From Pseudomonas frederiksbergensis (GTDB lineage Bacteria > Pseudomonadota > Gammaproteobacteria > Pseudomonadales > Pseudomonadaceae), in assembly GCF_003732705.1 (NCBI RefSeq), contig NZ_MOBR01000006.1:124001-188000 (forward strand): a stretch of DNA of 64,000 nt, read 5' to 3'. Positions 41,889-50,790 of the stretch are shown piece by piece. The translations under genes and the position numbers were made by a program. The notes beneath the pieces are model-generated. The model searched no databases, was not told the origin of the DNA, and was given only the letters and a program-made list of their open reading frames with translations. Within the stretch, counting starts at the first letter, position 1; every line of letters begins with the position of its first letter.

Positions 41889-42641
41889 GTGGCTAACTTG
41901 CGCGTAGAAGTGATCAGTTTGTTTCCCGAGATGTTCTCCGCCATCAGCGAGTACGGCATCACCAGTCGTGCGGTGAAACAGGGGCTGTTGCAGCTTACCT
42001 GTTGGAATCCGCGAGACTACACGACGGATCGACATCACACTGTGGACGATCGCCCATTTGGCGGTGGCCCGGGCATGGTGATGAAGATCAAGCCCCTGGA
42101 AGATGCTCTGGTTCAGGCCAAGGCAGCAGCCGGGGAGGCGGCGAAGGTAATTTACCTGTCCCCCCAAGGCCGTCAGCTGACTCAGTCGGCGGTCCGCGAG
42201 TTGGCGAATCTGGATGCATTGATCCTGATTGCCGGCCGCTATGAAGGCATTGACGAGCGTTTTATTGATGCTCACGTCGATGAAGAGTGGTCGATTGGCG
42301 ACTATGTACTGTCTGGCGGCGAGCTGCCGGCGATGGTCCTGATCGATGCGGTTACACGACTGCTGCCTGGAGCTTTAGGGCATGCAGACTCCGCCGAGGA
42401 AGATTCCTTTACGGATGGTCTGCTGGATTGCCCGCACTACACCCGACCGGAGGTGTATGCGGATCAGCGTGTTCCCGACGTGTTGCTTAGTGGCAATCAC
42501 GCGCATATCCGGCGTTGGCGTTTACAGCAGTCCCTTGGTAGGACCTTTGAACGACGCGCCGATCTTCTGGAAAGCCGCTCGCTTTCTGGAGAAGAGAAGA
42601 AGCTGCTCGAGGAATACATCCGCGAGCGGGACGATAGTTAA
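41889..42641 (+). CDS. trmD: tRNA (guanine-N1)-methyltransferase
   Basis: TrmD methylates G37 of tRNAs that read CNN codons, using SAM in a knotted SPOUT fold, and prevents frameshifting. The 250-residue protein begins [16 protein letters not shown] at GTG 41889. The SAM-site motifs [20 protein letters not shown] and [12 protein letters not shown] are intact. A longer frame overlapping rimM is not credible. Confidence 0.98.
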   Translation: MANLRVEVISLFPEMFSAISEYGITSRAVKQGLLQLTCWNPRDYTTDRHHTVDDRPFGGGPGMVMKIKPLEDALVQAKAAAGEAAKVIYLSPQGRQLTQSAVRELANLDALILIAGRYEGIDERFIDAHVDEEWSIGDYVLSGGELPAMVLIDAVTRLLPGALGHADSAEEDSFTDGLLDCPHYTRPEVYADQRVPDVLLSGNHAHIRRWRLQQSLGRTFERRADLLESRSLSGEEKKLLEEYIRERDDS

Positions 42642-42686
42642 CAACGTATCGATGGTAAATCCGACGATTTACCTTAGGAGCACAGC

Positions 42687-43037
42687 ATGACTAACAAAAT
42701 CATTCTTGCACTCGAAGCAGAGCAGATGACCAAAGAGATCCCTACCTTTGCCCCGGGCGACACTGTTGTCGTTCAGGTGAAAGTGAAGGAAGGCGACCGT
42801 TCGCGTCTGCAAGCGTTCGAAGGTGTTGTTATCGCCAAGCGTAACCGCGGCGTAAACAGTGCATTCACCGTTCGCAAAATCTCCAACGGTGTTGGCGTAG
42901 AGCGTACTTTCCAGACCTACAGCCCGCAAATCGACAGCATGGCCGTTAAACGTCGCGGTGACGTACGTAAAGCCAAGCTGTACTACCTGCGTGACCTGTC
43001 CGGTAAAGCAGCTCGCATCAAGGAAAAACTGGCTTAA
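42687..43037 (+). CDS. rplS: 50S ribosomal protein L19
   Basis: L19 lies at the 30S-50S interface. The 116-residue product has the conserved [18 protein letters not shown] and [13 protein letters not shown] core. It closes the rpsP operon and is followed by a strong terminator. Confidence 0.99.
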   Translation: MTNKIILALEAEQMTKEIPTFAPGDTVVVQVKVKEGDRSRLQAFEGVVIAKRNRGVNSAFTVRKISNGVGVERTFQTYSPQIDSMAVKRRGDVRKAKLYYLRDLSGKAARIKEKLA

Positions 43038-43055
43038 GTCCAGCTTCCGATGCAG

Positions 43056-43083
43056 AAAAAAGCAGCCTTCGGGCTGCTTTTTT
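43056..43083 (+). terminator. Rho-independent terminator of the rpsP operon
   Basis: AAAAAAGCAGCC TTC GGGCTGCTTTTTT is a strong short hairpin with A and T tails. Confidence 0.95.
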
Positions 43084-43117
43084 GTTGCCTGCGATTTACC
43101 CGATACAACCCTTACCC

Positions 43118-43209
43118 GTAGGAGCGAGGCTTGCCCGCGAAGACGGACTTACATTCAACATTGATGTTGGCTGATATGACGCCTTCGCGGGCAAGCCTCG
43201 CTCCTACAG
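43118..43209. repeat. REP pair
   Basis: GTAGGAGCGAGGCTTGCCCG and its inverted copy lie between rplS and xerD. Confidence 0.9.
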
Positions 43210-43302
43210 GTGATCATGCCGTCACCGCAATTGCATCTGGCACTGTGAAGGCCTGTCCGGCTATGAAAGACTTGCCCTCAGTTTCCCGTGACCTGAGTCT
43301 CT

Positions 43303-44199
43303 ATGCCCGCCATCGACCACCCCCTGATAGACCAATTCCTCGACGCGCTGTGGCTGGAAAAAGGCCTGTCCGATAACACTCGCGATGCCTATCGCAGCGA
43401 TCTGGCCCTGTTCAACGGCTGGTTGCAGGAAAAAAACCTGGAGCTGATCAACGCTGGTCGTGAATTGATCCTCGACCACTTGGCCTGGCGCCTCGAACAA
43501 AACTACAAACCCCGCTCCACCGCACGATTTCTCTCCGGCGTACGTGGCTTTTATCGCTATCTGTTGCGGGAAAAACTGATCGCCGTCGATCCGACCTTGC
43601 GTGTCGACATGCCACAACTGGGTAGGCCGTTGCCCAAATCCTTGTCGGAAGCCGACGTTGAGGCGTTGCTGAATGCACCGGACTTGAGCGAAGCCATCGG
43701 CCAGCGTGACCGCGCCATGCTGGAAGTGCTGTACGCCTGCGGCCTGCGGGTGACCGAGTTGATCAGCCTGACCCTGGAGCAGGTCAACTTGCGTCAAGGT
43801 GTGTTGCGCGTGATGGGCAAGGGCAGCAAGGAGCGGCTGGTGCCGATGGGCGAGGAGGCGATTGTCTGGGTCGAGCGCTACCTGCGTGACGGCCGTGGCG
43901 AGCTGCTCGGCGGGCGGCCCAGTGACGTCATGTTCCCGAGCCAGCGCGGCGAGCAAATGACCCGCCAGACCTTCTGGCACCGCATCAAGCATCAGGCCAA
44001 GGTCGCCGGGATCGGCAAGTCGCTATCGCCGCACACCCTGCGTCACGCCTTCGCCACGCACCTGCTCAACCACGGCGCCGACCTGCGGGTAGTGCAAATG
44101 CTGCTCGGCCATAGCGACCTGTCGACCACCCAGATCTACACCCACGTCGCCCGTGCCCGCTTGCAAGACCTGCACGCCAAACACCATCCGCGCGGCTGA
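43303..44199 (+). CDS. xerD: Site-specific tyrosine recombinase XerD
   Basis: XerD acts with XerC at dif to resolve chromosome dimers. The 298-residue protein has an N-terminal SAM-like core-binding domain (about 1-105) and a catalytic domain with all active residues: Arg149, Lys173, His244, Arg247, His270 and the nucleophile Tyr279 (TTQIYTHV). It precedes dsbC as in other pseudomonads. Confidence 0.98.
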   Translation: MPAIDHPLIDQFLDALWLEKGLSDNTRDAYRSDLALFNGWLQEKNLELINAGRELILDHLAWRLEQNYKPRSTARFLSGVRGFYRYLLREKLIAVDPTLRVDMPQLGRPLPKSLSEADVEALLNAPDLSEAIGQRDRAMLEVLYACGLRVTELISLTLEQVNLRQGVLRVMGKGSKERLVPMGEEAIVWVERYLRDGRGELLGGRPSDVMFPSQRGEQMTRQTFWHRIKHQAKVAGIGKSLSPHTLRHAFATHLLNHGADLRVVQMLLGHSDLSTTQIYTHVARARLQDLHAKHHPRG

Positions 44200-44201
44200 C
44201 C

Positions 44202-44314
44202 GTGTCCCCCTTATGGGAGCGGGCTTGCTCGCGAATACGGTGTGTCAGTTACAGATGATATCGACTGACCCAACGCCTTCGCGAGCAACCCCGCTCCCAC
44301 AGAAAAGGGGGACA
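44202..44314. repeat. REP pair with extended arms
   Basis: The usual REP core GGGAGCGGGCTTGCTCGCGA is flanked by extra arms GTCCCCCTT/AAGGGGGAC, which makes the palindrome longer than the other pairs. Confidence 0.85.
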
Positions 44315-44456
44315 TCCTCGATGTCGTGCATCACCCGCATTCGGCCCCACCAGCCTTATGTGGTAGGCTTTGCCGGTTTGCACGATGGGCGATTATGACC
44401 CGGTGTTTCGGCACGGGCGTTCTGATCGTCCCATTTGTCCGCCTTCAGGAGTTCTC

Positions 44457-45188
44457 ATGCGTCTGACCCAGATTTTCGCCGCCGCAGCCATTGCGTTGGT
44501 CAGCACCTTTGCCGTCGCCGATGATGCGGCTGACAAAGCTATTCGTAAAAGCCTGGAAAGCCTCCAGCTCGAAACCCCGATCGACAGCATCAGCGCGAGC
44601 CCGCTGGCCGGTCTGTACGAAGTCAAACTCAAAGGCAGCCGCGTGCTCTACGCCAGCGCCGACGGCCAGTACGTGATGCAGGGCTACATGTTCCAGCTCA
44701 AGGACGGCAAACCGGTCAACCTGACCGAGAAGACCGAGCGCCTGGGCGTTTCCAAACTGGTCAACGAGATTCCGGTCGCAGAAACCGTGGTCTACCCGGC
44801 CATCGGCGAAACCAAGTCGCACATCACCGTGTTCACCGACACCACCTGCCCGTACTGCCACAAGCTGCACGCCGAAGTGCCTGAGCTGAATAAGCGCGGC
44901 ATCGAAGTGCGTTATGTGGCGTTCCCGCGCCAGGGCCTGGGCTCGCCGGGTGACGAACAGCTGCAAGCCGTCTGGTGCTCGAAAGACAAGAAAGCCGCGA
45001 TGGACAAGATGGTCGATGGCAAGGAAATCAAGGCCGCCAAGTGCGATAACCCGGTTTCCAAGCAATTCGCCCTCGGTCAATCGATCGGTGTCAATGGTAC
45101 GCCGGCCATCGTTTTGGCTGACGGTCAGGTAATTCCGGGCTACCAGCCTGCGCCACAAGTCGCCAAACTGGCATTGGGCGCGAAATAA
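44457..45188 (+). CDS. dsbC: Periplasmic disulfide isomerase DsbC
   Basis: DsbC rearranges wrong disulfides in the periplasm. The 243-residue precursor has a signal peptide ending about residue 21 (TFAVA), the N-terminal dimerisation domain and a thioredoxin fold with CPYC (Cys131, Cys134). A second structural Cys pair is near AVWCSKD and AAKCDNP. AGGAG at 44447-44451 supports ATG 44457. It is upstream of hom. Confidence 0.96.
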   Translation: MRLTQIFAAAAIALVSTFAVADDAADKAIRKSLESLQLETPIDSISASPLAGLYEVKLKGSRVLYASADGQYVMQGYMFQLKDGKPVNLTEKTERLGVSKLVNEIPVAETVVYPAIGETKSHITVFTDTTCPYCHKLHAEVPELNKRGIEVRYVAFPRQGLGSPGDEQLQAVWCSKDKKAAMDKMVDGKEIKAAKCDNPVSKQFALGQSIGVNGTPAIVLADGQVIPGYQPAPQVAKLALGAK

Positions 45189-45193
45189 TTCGC

Positions 45194-45305
45194 ATCGTCA
45201 CGGTCAGCCTTTGACGATCATGGTCCGGCGGTCACCCGCCTGACCATTAATAGAGAGCCGCTAGCTTGCGGCTGTTTTCACGGCCGACCTTGCGTCGGCC
45301 GTTTT
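45194..45305 (+). promoter_or_regulatory. Four-hairpin leader or tandem terminator between dsbC and hom
   Basis: Four consecutive stems fill the gap: CATCGTCA/TGACGATC (45194-45219), ATGGTCCGGCGG/CCGCCTGACCAT (45220-45247), AGCCGC/GCGGCT (45256-45273) and CGGCCGAC/GTCGGCCG (45281-45302). The last two are followed by short T runs. The last ends just before the hom ribosome binding site. A 7-codon frame ATG GTC CGG CGG TCA CCC GCC TGA lies within. This could be the dsbC terminator or an attenuator of hom. Confidence 0.5.
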
Positions 45306-45319
45306 ATGGGGAGTTCACA

Positions 45320-46624
45320 GTGAAACCGGTCAAAGTAGGCATCTGTGGGTTAGGGACCGTCGGTGGCGGTACCTTCAACGTACTTCAGCGCAACGCCGAG
45401 GAAATTGCTCGTCGTGCCGGGCGTGGAATCGAAGTGGCACAAATTGCCATGCGCACGCCAAAGCCTCAGTTCCAGACGACCGGTATTGCGATTACCAACG
45501 ATGTGTTCGAAGTGGCCACGAACCCTGAGATCGACATCGTCATAGAGCTGATGGGCGGCTACACCGTTGCCCGCGAGCTGGTACTCAAGGCCATCGAGAA
45601 TGGCAAGCATGTGGTCACCGCGAACAAGGCATTGATTGCCGTTCACGGTAATGAAATTTTCGCCAAGGCTCGCGAGAAGGGCGTGATCGTTGCGTTCGAA
45701 GCGGCCGTGGCTGGCGGCATACCGGTGATCAAGGCGATCCGTGAAGGCTTGTCCGCCAACCGTATCAACTGGGTTGCCGGCATCATCAACGGCACCGGTA
45801 ACTTCATCCTCACCGAAATGCGTGAGAAGGGCCGCACCTTCGAAGACGTACTCGCCGAAGCGCAAGCCCTGGGTTACGCCGAAGCCGATCCGACCTTCGA
45901 CGTTGAAGGCATCGACGCCGCTCACAAGCTGACGATCCTGGCGTCCATCGCGTTCGGCATCCCGCTGCAATTCGACAAGGCCTACACCGAAGGCATCACC
46001 AAGCTGACCACCGCTGACGTGAACTACGCCGAAGCCCTGGGCTATCGCATCAAGCACCTGGGCGTGGCGCGTAGCACCGCGGCAGGTATCGAGTTGCGCG
46101 TGCACCCGACGCTGATCCCGGCCGATCGCCTGATCGCCAACGTCAACGGCGTGATGAACGCGGTGATGGTCAACGGTGATGCTGCCGGTTCGACCCTGTT
46201 CTACGGCGCTGGCGCCGGCATGGAGCCGACCGCTTCGTCGGTGATCGCCGACCTGGTGGACGTGGTTCGCGCCATGACCTCGGACCCGGAAAACCGCGTA
46301 CCGCACCTGGCCTTCCAGCCGGATTCGCTGTCGGCCCACCCGATCCTGCCGATCGAAGCCTGCGAAAGCGCGTACTACCTGCGGATCCAGGCCAAGGACC
46401 ATCCAGGCGTGCTGGCCCAAGTGGCGAGCATTCTGTCGGAGCGCGGCATCAACATCGAATCGATCATGCAGAAGGAAGTCGAAGAACACGACGGCCTGGT
46501 GCCGATGATCCTGCTGACCCACCGTGTGCTGGAGCAGCACATGAACGACGCGATCACCGCCCTGGAAGCCTTGGCGGGCGTCGTCGGTCCGGTTGTGCGG
46601 ATCCGTGTCGAACATCTGAATTGA
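45320..46624 (+). CDS. hom: Homoserine dehydrogenase
   Basis: Hom reduces aspartate semialdehyde to homoserine on the way to threonine and methionine. The 434-residue protein has the NAD(P)-binding GICGLGTVGGGT motif near its start, the catalytic VNGIINGTGNFILTEM-like region (AGIINGTGNFILTEM), and a C-terminal ACT domain (about 350-430) that typically senses threonine. GTG 45320 is preceded by GGGAG at 45309-45313. Confidence 0.97.
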   Translation: MKPVKVGICGLGTVGGGTFNVLQRNAEEIARRAGRGIEVAQIAMRTPKPQFQTTGIAITNDVFEVATNPEIDIVIELMGGYTVARELVLKAIENGKHVVTANKALIAVHGNEIFAKAREKGVIVAFEAAVAGGIPVIKAIREGLSANRINWVAGIINGTGNFILTEMREKGRTFEDVLAEAQALGYAEADPTFDVEGIDAAHKLTILASIAFGIPLQFDKAYTEGITKLTTADVNYAEALGYRIKHLGVARSTAAGIELRVHPTLIPADRLIANVNGVMNAVMVNGDAAGSTLFYGAGAGMEPTASSVIADLVDVVRAMTSDPENRVPHLAFQPDSLSAHPILPIEACESAYYLRIQAKDHPGVLAQVASILSERGINIESIMQKEVEEHDGLVPMILLTHRVLEQHMNDAITALEALAGVVGPVVRIRVEHLN

Positions 46625-46632
46625 ATTGAAGC

Positions 46633-46713
46633 AGCGGCAAGTGGCAAGCTTCAAGCTGTAAGTAAAAGCCAATCTGCTTTTGTCTTGCCGCTTGTAGCTT
46701 GCAACTTGTAGCT
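46633..46713. repeat. GCAAGCTACAAGCGGCAAG-type repeat
   Basis: CTTGCCGCTTGTAGCTTG and related words in inverted order between hom and thrC are typical of a Pseudomonas low-complexity palindromic repeat. Confidence 0.7.
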
Positions 46714-46733
46714 CAAACCAAAGGTTTGCCCCT

Positions 46734-48143
46734 ATGCGTTATATCAGTACCCGCGGCCAGGCACCGGCCCTGAATTTCGAAGACGTCCTGCTGGCCGGTC
46801 TGGCCACGGACGGCGGCCTGTACGTGCCGGAATGCCTGCCACGTTTCACCCAGGAAGAAATCGCTTCCTGGGCCGGCCTGCCGTATCACGAACTGGCCTT
46901 CCGGGTGATGCGCCCGTTCGTGGCCGGCAGCATTCCGGATGCCGATTTCAAAAAGATTCTTGAAGAAACCTACGGCGTGTTTTCCCACAACGCCGTGGCG
47001 CCGTTGCGTCAGCTCAATGGCAACGAATGGGTATTGGAGCTGTTCCACGGCCCGACCCTGGCGTTCAAGGATTTCGCCCTGCAACTGCTCGGTCGCCTGC
47101 TTGACTACACGCTGGAAAAACGCGGTGAGCGCGTGGTGATCGTCGGCGCCACCTCCGGTGATACCGGTTCGGCCGCCATCGAAGGCTGCAAGCATTGCGA
47201 AAACGTCGACATCTTCATCCTGCACCCACACAACCGTGTGTCTGAAGTGCAGCGTCGCCAGATGACCACCATCTTCGGCGAGAACATCCACAACATCGCC
47301 ATCGAAGGCAACTTCGATGACTGCCAGGAAATGGTCAAGAACAGCTTCGCCGACCAGAGCTTCCTCAAAGGTACACGCCTGGTGGCAGTGAACTCGATCA
47401 ACTGGGCGCGGATCATGGCCCAGATCGTTTACTACTTCCACGCGGCGCTGCAACTGGGTGGCCCGGCGCGTTCGGTGTCGTTCTCGGTGCCGACCGGCAA
47501 CTTCGGTGACATCTTCGCCGGTTACCTGGCGCGCAACATGGGCCTGCCGATCAACCAGTTGATCGTCGCCACCAACCGTAACGACATCCTGCACCGCTTC
47601 ATGAGCGGCAATCAGTATGTCAAGGAAACCCTGCACGCCACGTTGTCGCCGTCCATGGACATCATGGTCTCGTCGAACTTCGAACGCCTGCTGTTCGACC
47701 TGCACGGTCGCAACGGCGCAGCGATTGCCGGCCTGATGGACAACTTCAAGCAGGGTGGCGGTTTCAGCGTCGAACAAGAACGTTGGACCGAAGCCCGCAA
47801 GCTGTTCGATTCCCTGGCCGTGGATGACGCACAAACCTGCGAAACCATCGCCGAAGTCTTCGAACAGACCGGTGAGGTGCTGGACCCGCACACCGCCATC
47901 GGCGTCAAGGCCGCGCGGGAATGCCGTCGCAGCCTGGATATCCCGATGGTGATCCTCGGCACAGCCCATCCGGTCAAATTCCCCGACGCTGTGGAAAAAG
48001 CTGGTGTAGGAAAAGCTCTCGAACTACCTGCACATCTTTCTGATTTGTTTGAGAGAGAAGAGCGCTGCACCGTGTTACCGAATGACCTGAAAGCCGTGCA
48101 GGCCTTTGTCAGTCAGCATGGCAACCGCGGCAAGCCTCTCTAA
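46734..48143 (+). CDS. thrC: Threonine synthase
   Basis: ThrC converts O-phosphohomoserine to threonine with PLP. The 469-residue protein is the long proteobacterial form. The PLP lysine is Lys112 in HGPTLAFKDFALQ, and the glycine loop is VGATSGDTGSAAI. It follows hom, so the two complete the threonine branch. Confidence 0.97.
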   Translation: MRYISTRGQAPALNFEDVLLAGLATDGGLYVPECLPRFTQEEIASWAGLPYHELAFRVMRPFVAGSIPDADFKKILEETYGVFSHNAVAPLRQLNGNEWVLELFHGPTLAFKDFALQLLGRLLDYTLEKRGERVVIVGATSGDTGSAAIEGCKHCENVDIFILHPHNRVSEVQRRQMTTIFGENIHNIAIEGNFDDCQEMVKNSFADQSFLKGTRLVAVNSINWARIMAQIVYYFHAALQLGGPARSVSFSVPTGNFGDIFAGYLARNMGLPINQLIVATNRNDILHRFMSGNQYVKETLHATLSPSMDIMVSSNFERLLFDLHGRNGAAIAGLMDNFKQGGGFSVEQERWTEARKLFDSLAVDDAQTCETIAEVFEQTGEVLDPHTAIGVKAARECRRSLDIPMVILGTAHPVKFPDAVEKAGVGKALELPAHLSDLFEREERCTVLPNDLKAVQAFVSQHGNRGKPL

Positions 48144-48165
48144 GCCCGAAAAACTGTCACATTTT

Positions 48166-48194
48166 GAAGCCCGTCTCCTGACGGGCTTTCTTGT
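48166..48194 (+). terminator. Rho-independent terminator after thrC
   Basis: AAGCCCGTC TCCT GACGGGCTT followed by a T-rich tail, 23 bases after thrC. Confidence 0.88.
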
Positions 48195-48263
48195 TTCTGC
48201 GTGCCACACTTGTCGCGTTTTCGCCCCTGAAGGACGGGCGAGTTGATCACGAAGGAAGTGGCA

Positions 48264-49637
48264 ATGCTGTTTTTAAGAGGGTTGAGACCAGCCGTGTGCT
48301 GGATTTTTTTGCTGGGCGCCATGAGCCTTGGACATTGCGCGCGTGCAGCACAATTGATGGAGTACGAGGTCGCGACACCGACGACCGTCGACGGCATTGA
48401 GCTGAACGCCGAAGAGCGGCAATGGATTCGCGCCCATCCGCAAGTCATCGTTGCATCGAAGCAATACCCGCTGTACCAGTTCAAGGACGAGTACGGGCAA
48501 TGGAGTGGCTTGAACATCGATGTGCTCGACCGCATCAGCGTGATGACGGGGCTGCATTTCGTCCATGAAGAAACCTTTTCCACCGAGCATTTACTCCGGC
48601 GTCTGGAGAGTGGTGCAGCGGACATGACCACGACGCTGGCGCTGAATGATGAGCGCAAGCTGTTCCTGGACTTCAGCCATGCCTTTGGTGGTTCTGCCTG
48701 GGTGTTAGTTGGGCGTGCCGGGGCGCCGCTTCTTCAATCCCTGGAACAACTGTCGGAAAAGAAACTGGTGTTGCCGGCCAGGCACGCCATGGAGGCAACC
48801 ATTCGGCGTGACCACCCGGCCATCGAGCTGCGCTCGGTCAAGACTTATGCTGAAGCCCGGGCGTTGGTCGAAAGTGGCGAGGTCGACGCCACTATCGAGA
48901 ACGAAACAGGGGCGCAGCTCTATCCGGTTGGGCAGTTGAAGATTGGCCATACGGTGGAGGGCTCGTGGGAAGCCGATCATCTGGCCGTACGCAAAGGGCA
49001 GCCGCATTTATTGAGCATCCTTAACAAGGCACTTGAAGCCTTTCCACCGGCGGAGTTGCGGGCTATTCGCCTGAAGTGGCTGGATGGCATCGCCCCCAGG
49101 CCGGCGCTGTCGTTCTGGCAACGGTTGACCCAATGGGGCTGCTGGGGCGTGTTTATCGTCAGCTTGTTCGGCCTGCTGTCCTTGCTCTGGAACCGACGGC
49201 TCTCGACGCTGATCAAGCAGCATCTGGATGTCGAGAACGACCTCAGCGAGCAACTCGCCTTTCAGCATGCGCTGATGGATGCCATGCCCGATCCCATGTT
49301 TATGCGTGATGTGGAGGGGCGTTTGGTCATGTGCAACAAAAGTTATGAGGAGGCATTGTCGACCCGACTGGACCAGGTTCAAGGGCGGCAACTGATCGAA
49401 GTCGATGTCGTGCCCAGGGAGACTGCCGAGCAGTTGCATGCCGAGTTCATCGTCCAGCTTGACAGCCGCAAACCCCGATTCACCAAGCGCCAGTTGAAAT
49501 TCAACAACGGTGTGCGGGAGATCTACCAGTGGACAGTGCCTTTTTACGGGGCTGACGGGCAGGTGCGCGGGTTGCTGGGTGGATGGACGGATATCGGTCT
49601 GCGAAGGAGTGAAGGGGGGTGTGAGTGTTCCCGGTAA
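48264..49637 (+). CDS. BvgS-like sensor truncated after the PAS domain
   Basis: The 457-residue product has a signal/membrane segment at the N-terminus, a periplasmic substrate-binding (Venus flytrap) domain at about 45-275, a membrane helix at about 291-309 and a PAS domain at about 330-450. BvgS-type kinases then continue with histidine kinase, receiver and HPt domains. Here the frame ends at GGWTDIGLRRSEGG and I find no kinase sequence in any frame after it. It is therefore a decayed or repurposed sensor. ATG 48264 is preceded by AAGGAAG; a TTG at 48243 is less likely. Confidence 0.75.
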   Translation: MLFLRGLRPAVCWIFLLGAMSLGHCARAAQLMEYEVATPTTVDGIELNAEERQWIRAHPQVIVASKQYPLYQFKDEYGQWSGLNIDVLDRISVMTGLHFVHEETFSTEHLLRRLESGAADMTTTLALNDERKLFLDFSHAFGGSAWVLVGRAGAPLLQSLEQLSEKKLVLPARHAMEATIRRDHPAIELRSVKTYAEARALVESGEVDATIENETGAQLYPVGQLKIGHTVEGSWEADHLAVRKGQPHLLSILNKALEAFPPAELRAIRLKWLDGIAPRPALSFWQRLTQWGCWGVFIVSLFGLLSLLWNRRLSTLIKQHLDVENDLSEQLAFQHALMDAMPDPMFMRDVEGRLVMCNKSYEEALSTRLDQVQGRQLIEVDVVPRETAEQLHAEFIVQLDSRKPRFTKRQLKFNNGVREIYQWTVPFYGADGQVRGLLGGWTDIGLRRSEGGCECSR

Positions 49638-49646
49638 GTTTCGGAA

Positions 49647-49682
49647 TTTTCCTATGGGATCTGGCTACTTTTCCGATGGGAT
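49647..49682 (+). promoter_or_regulatory. Two 14-base direct repeats with 22-base period before the receiver gene
   Basis: TTTTCCTATGGGAT (49647-49660) and TTTTCCGATGGGAT (49669-49682) differ at one base and are exactly 22 bases apart, two helical turns. This is typical of an activator-binding site. It lies 73 bases before the receiver start. Confidence 0.5.
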
Positions 49683-49754
49683 GCTGAAGGATGCTCCCCT
49701 AGAGTGATCGGCAACTGCGGTGAGAGTCCGCGCGTGTCGTTCCAGAGGTCGCTT

Positions 49755-50162
49755 ATGCGCACGCTCAAAATCCTGATCCTTGAACACAATCCTTTCCAGA
49801 TGATGGCGTTGCACCAGATGCTCAACGCCATTGGTGTCTATGACGTGCTCACAGCGCCGTCGATGTCCGCGGCGCTGTGTTCCCTTGGGCGCAGGGGCAA
49901 GGTCGATATCGCGTTCTGCGATCCGCAGCTCAAGGGCGGTGACGGGCTGGCGCTGGTGCGGCATCTGGCAGAACAACGCGAGGCCCGTGCGCTGATTCTG
50001 CTTGGCAACGTGGTGCCGAGTGTCATGCCGGACGTGAAGGCCTTGCTGGCCGACAGCGACGTCAAACTCCTGGGGCACCTGCACACACCCGTTTCCGCGG
50101 TGTTGATGCGTCGGTTGCTGGATGTCTATCTGCTGGAGTCGATGCTTCAAGCCAAGGCCTGA
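49755..50162 (+). CDS. Stand-alone receiver-domain protein with altered acidic pocket
   Basis: This 135-residue protein is a CheY-like receiver with no output domain. The phospho-acceptor aspartate is present (Asp56 in DIAFCDPQLKGGDG). The acidic pair is EH (Glu10-His11), and the conserved Lys-Pro near the end reads HTP. Phosphorylation control may therefore be altered. It follows the truncated BvgS-like sensor, its likely former partner. GAGG at 49745-49748 supports ATG 49755. Confidence 0.75.
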   Translation: MRTLKILILEHNPFQMMALHQMLNAIGVYDVLTAPSMSAALCSLGRRGKVDIAFCDPQLKGGDGLALVRHLAEQREARALILLGNVVPSVMPDVKALLADSDVKLLGHLHTPVSAVLMRRLLDVYLLESMLQAKA

Positions 50163-50332
50163 ATCCGGCTGTTTTTTCCTTGTCATCTTTGCGGCGCATG
50201 CTCAATTACCCCGCAGACGCAGATACCGCTGCCATGCGGTATTCAGAACTTTCTTCTTGGGCCAGGGGTCATTAACTGTAGACACGCCCTTCCAGGCACT
50301 TTGTTTTCGGACTATTGAGTGGTGATCGCGAG

Positions 50333-50620
50333 ATGGAAAGTATCAGCCTATTGCTCGGTGAGGCTCTGAGCCCGTATCAGGTTACGTTGACCCCGTCGGG
50401 TGCCCATGGCGAATGCCTGGTGACCTTGAAAAATGCGGCCGGCGCCATCGTGGTGGAACGTGAGTTCAATCAGGCGCAGTTGACCGATAAGCGGCAACTG
50501 ACGGATGTCGTCGACGGATTGCACCGCGATGTGCTGATCGCCGAAGGTCGCCTGGAGCCCTGTGTGATCGCGGCGTTGCGCAATGCGGCTCAGGACAAGG
50601 TCCTGGCCAATCGAAATTGA
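50333..50620 (+). CDS. DUF3509 family protein
   Basis: This 95-residue protein starts MESISLLLGEALSPYQVT and belongs to the Pseudomonas DUF3509 family of unknown function. It has no signal peptide or membrane segment. I chose ATG 50333 over an earlier start at 50315. It stands alone, with hairpins and a strong terminator downstream. Confidence 0.85.
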   Translation: MESISLLLGEALSPYQVTLTPSGAHGECLVTLKNAAGAIVVEREFNQAQLTDKRQLTDVVDGLHRDVLIAEGRLEPCVIAALRNAAQDKVLANRN

Positions 50621-50739
50621 ATTGCCTTTTTGTGGGAACCTTCCTGCGTGAAGGTCGTCAGACCTTGTAACAGCAGGATCAAGCATTGTGCTCCGGTGCT
50701 TGTAGCTTGCTGCCACTGGTCTTTATGTAGGCCACGTTT

Positions 50740-50778
50740 AACCCCGAGTCGTCTCCCCACTTCTCGGGGTTTCTTTTT
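50740..50778 (+). terminator. Rho-independent terminator after the DUF3509 gene
   Basis: AACCCCGAG and CTCGGGGTT flank a 14-base loop and are followed by TCTTTTT. Confidence 0.8.
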
Positions 50779-50790
50779 GCCCAAAATTTG

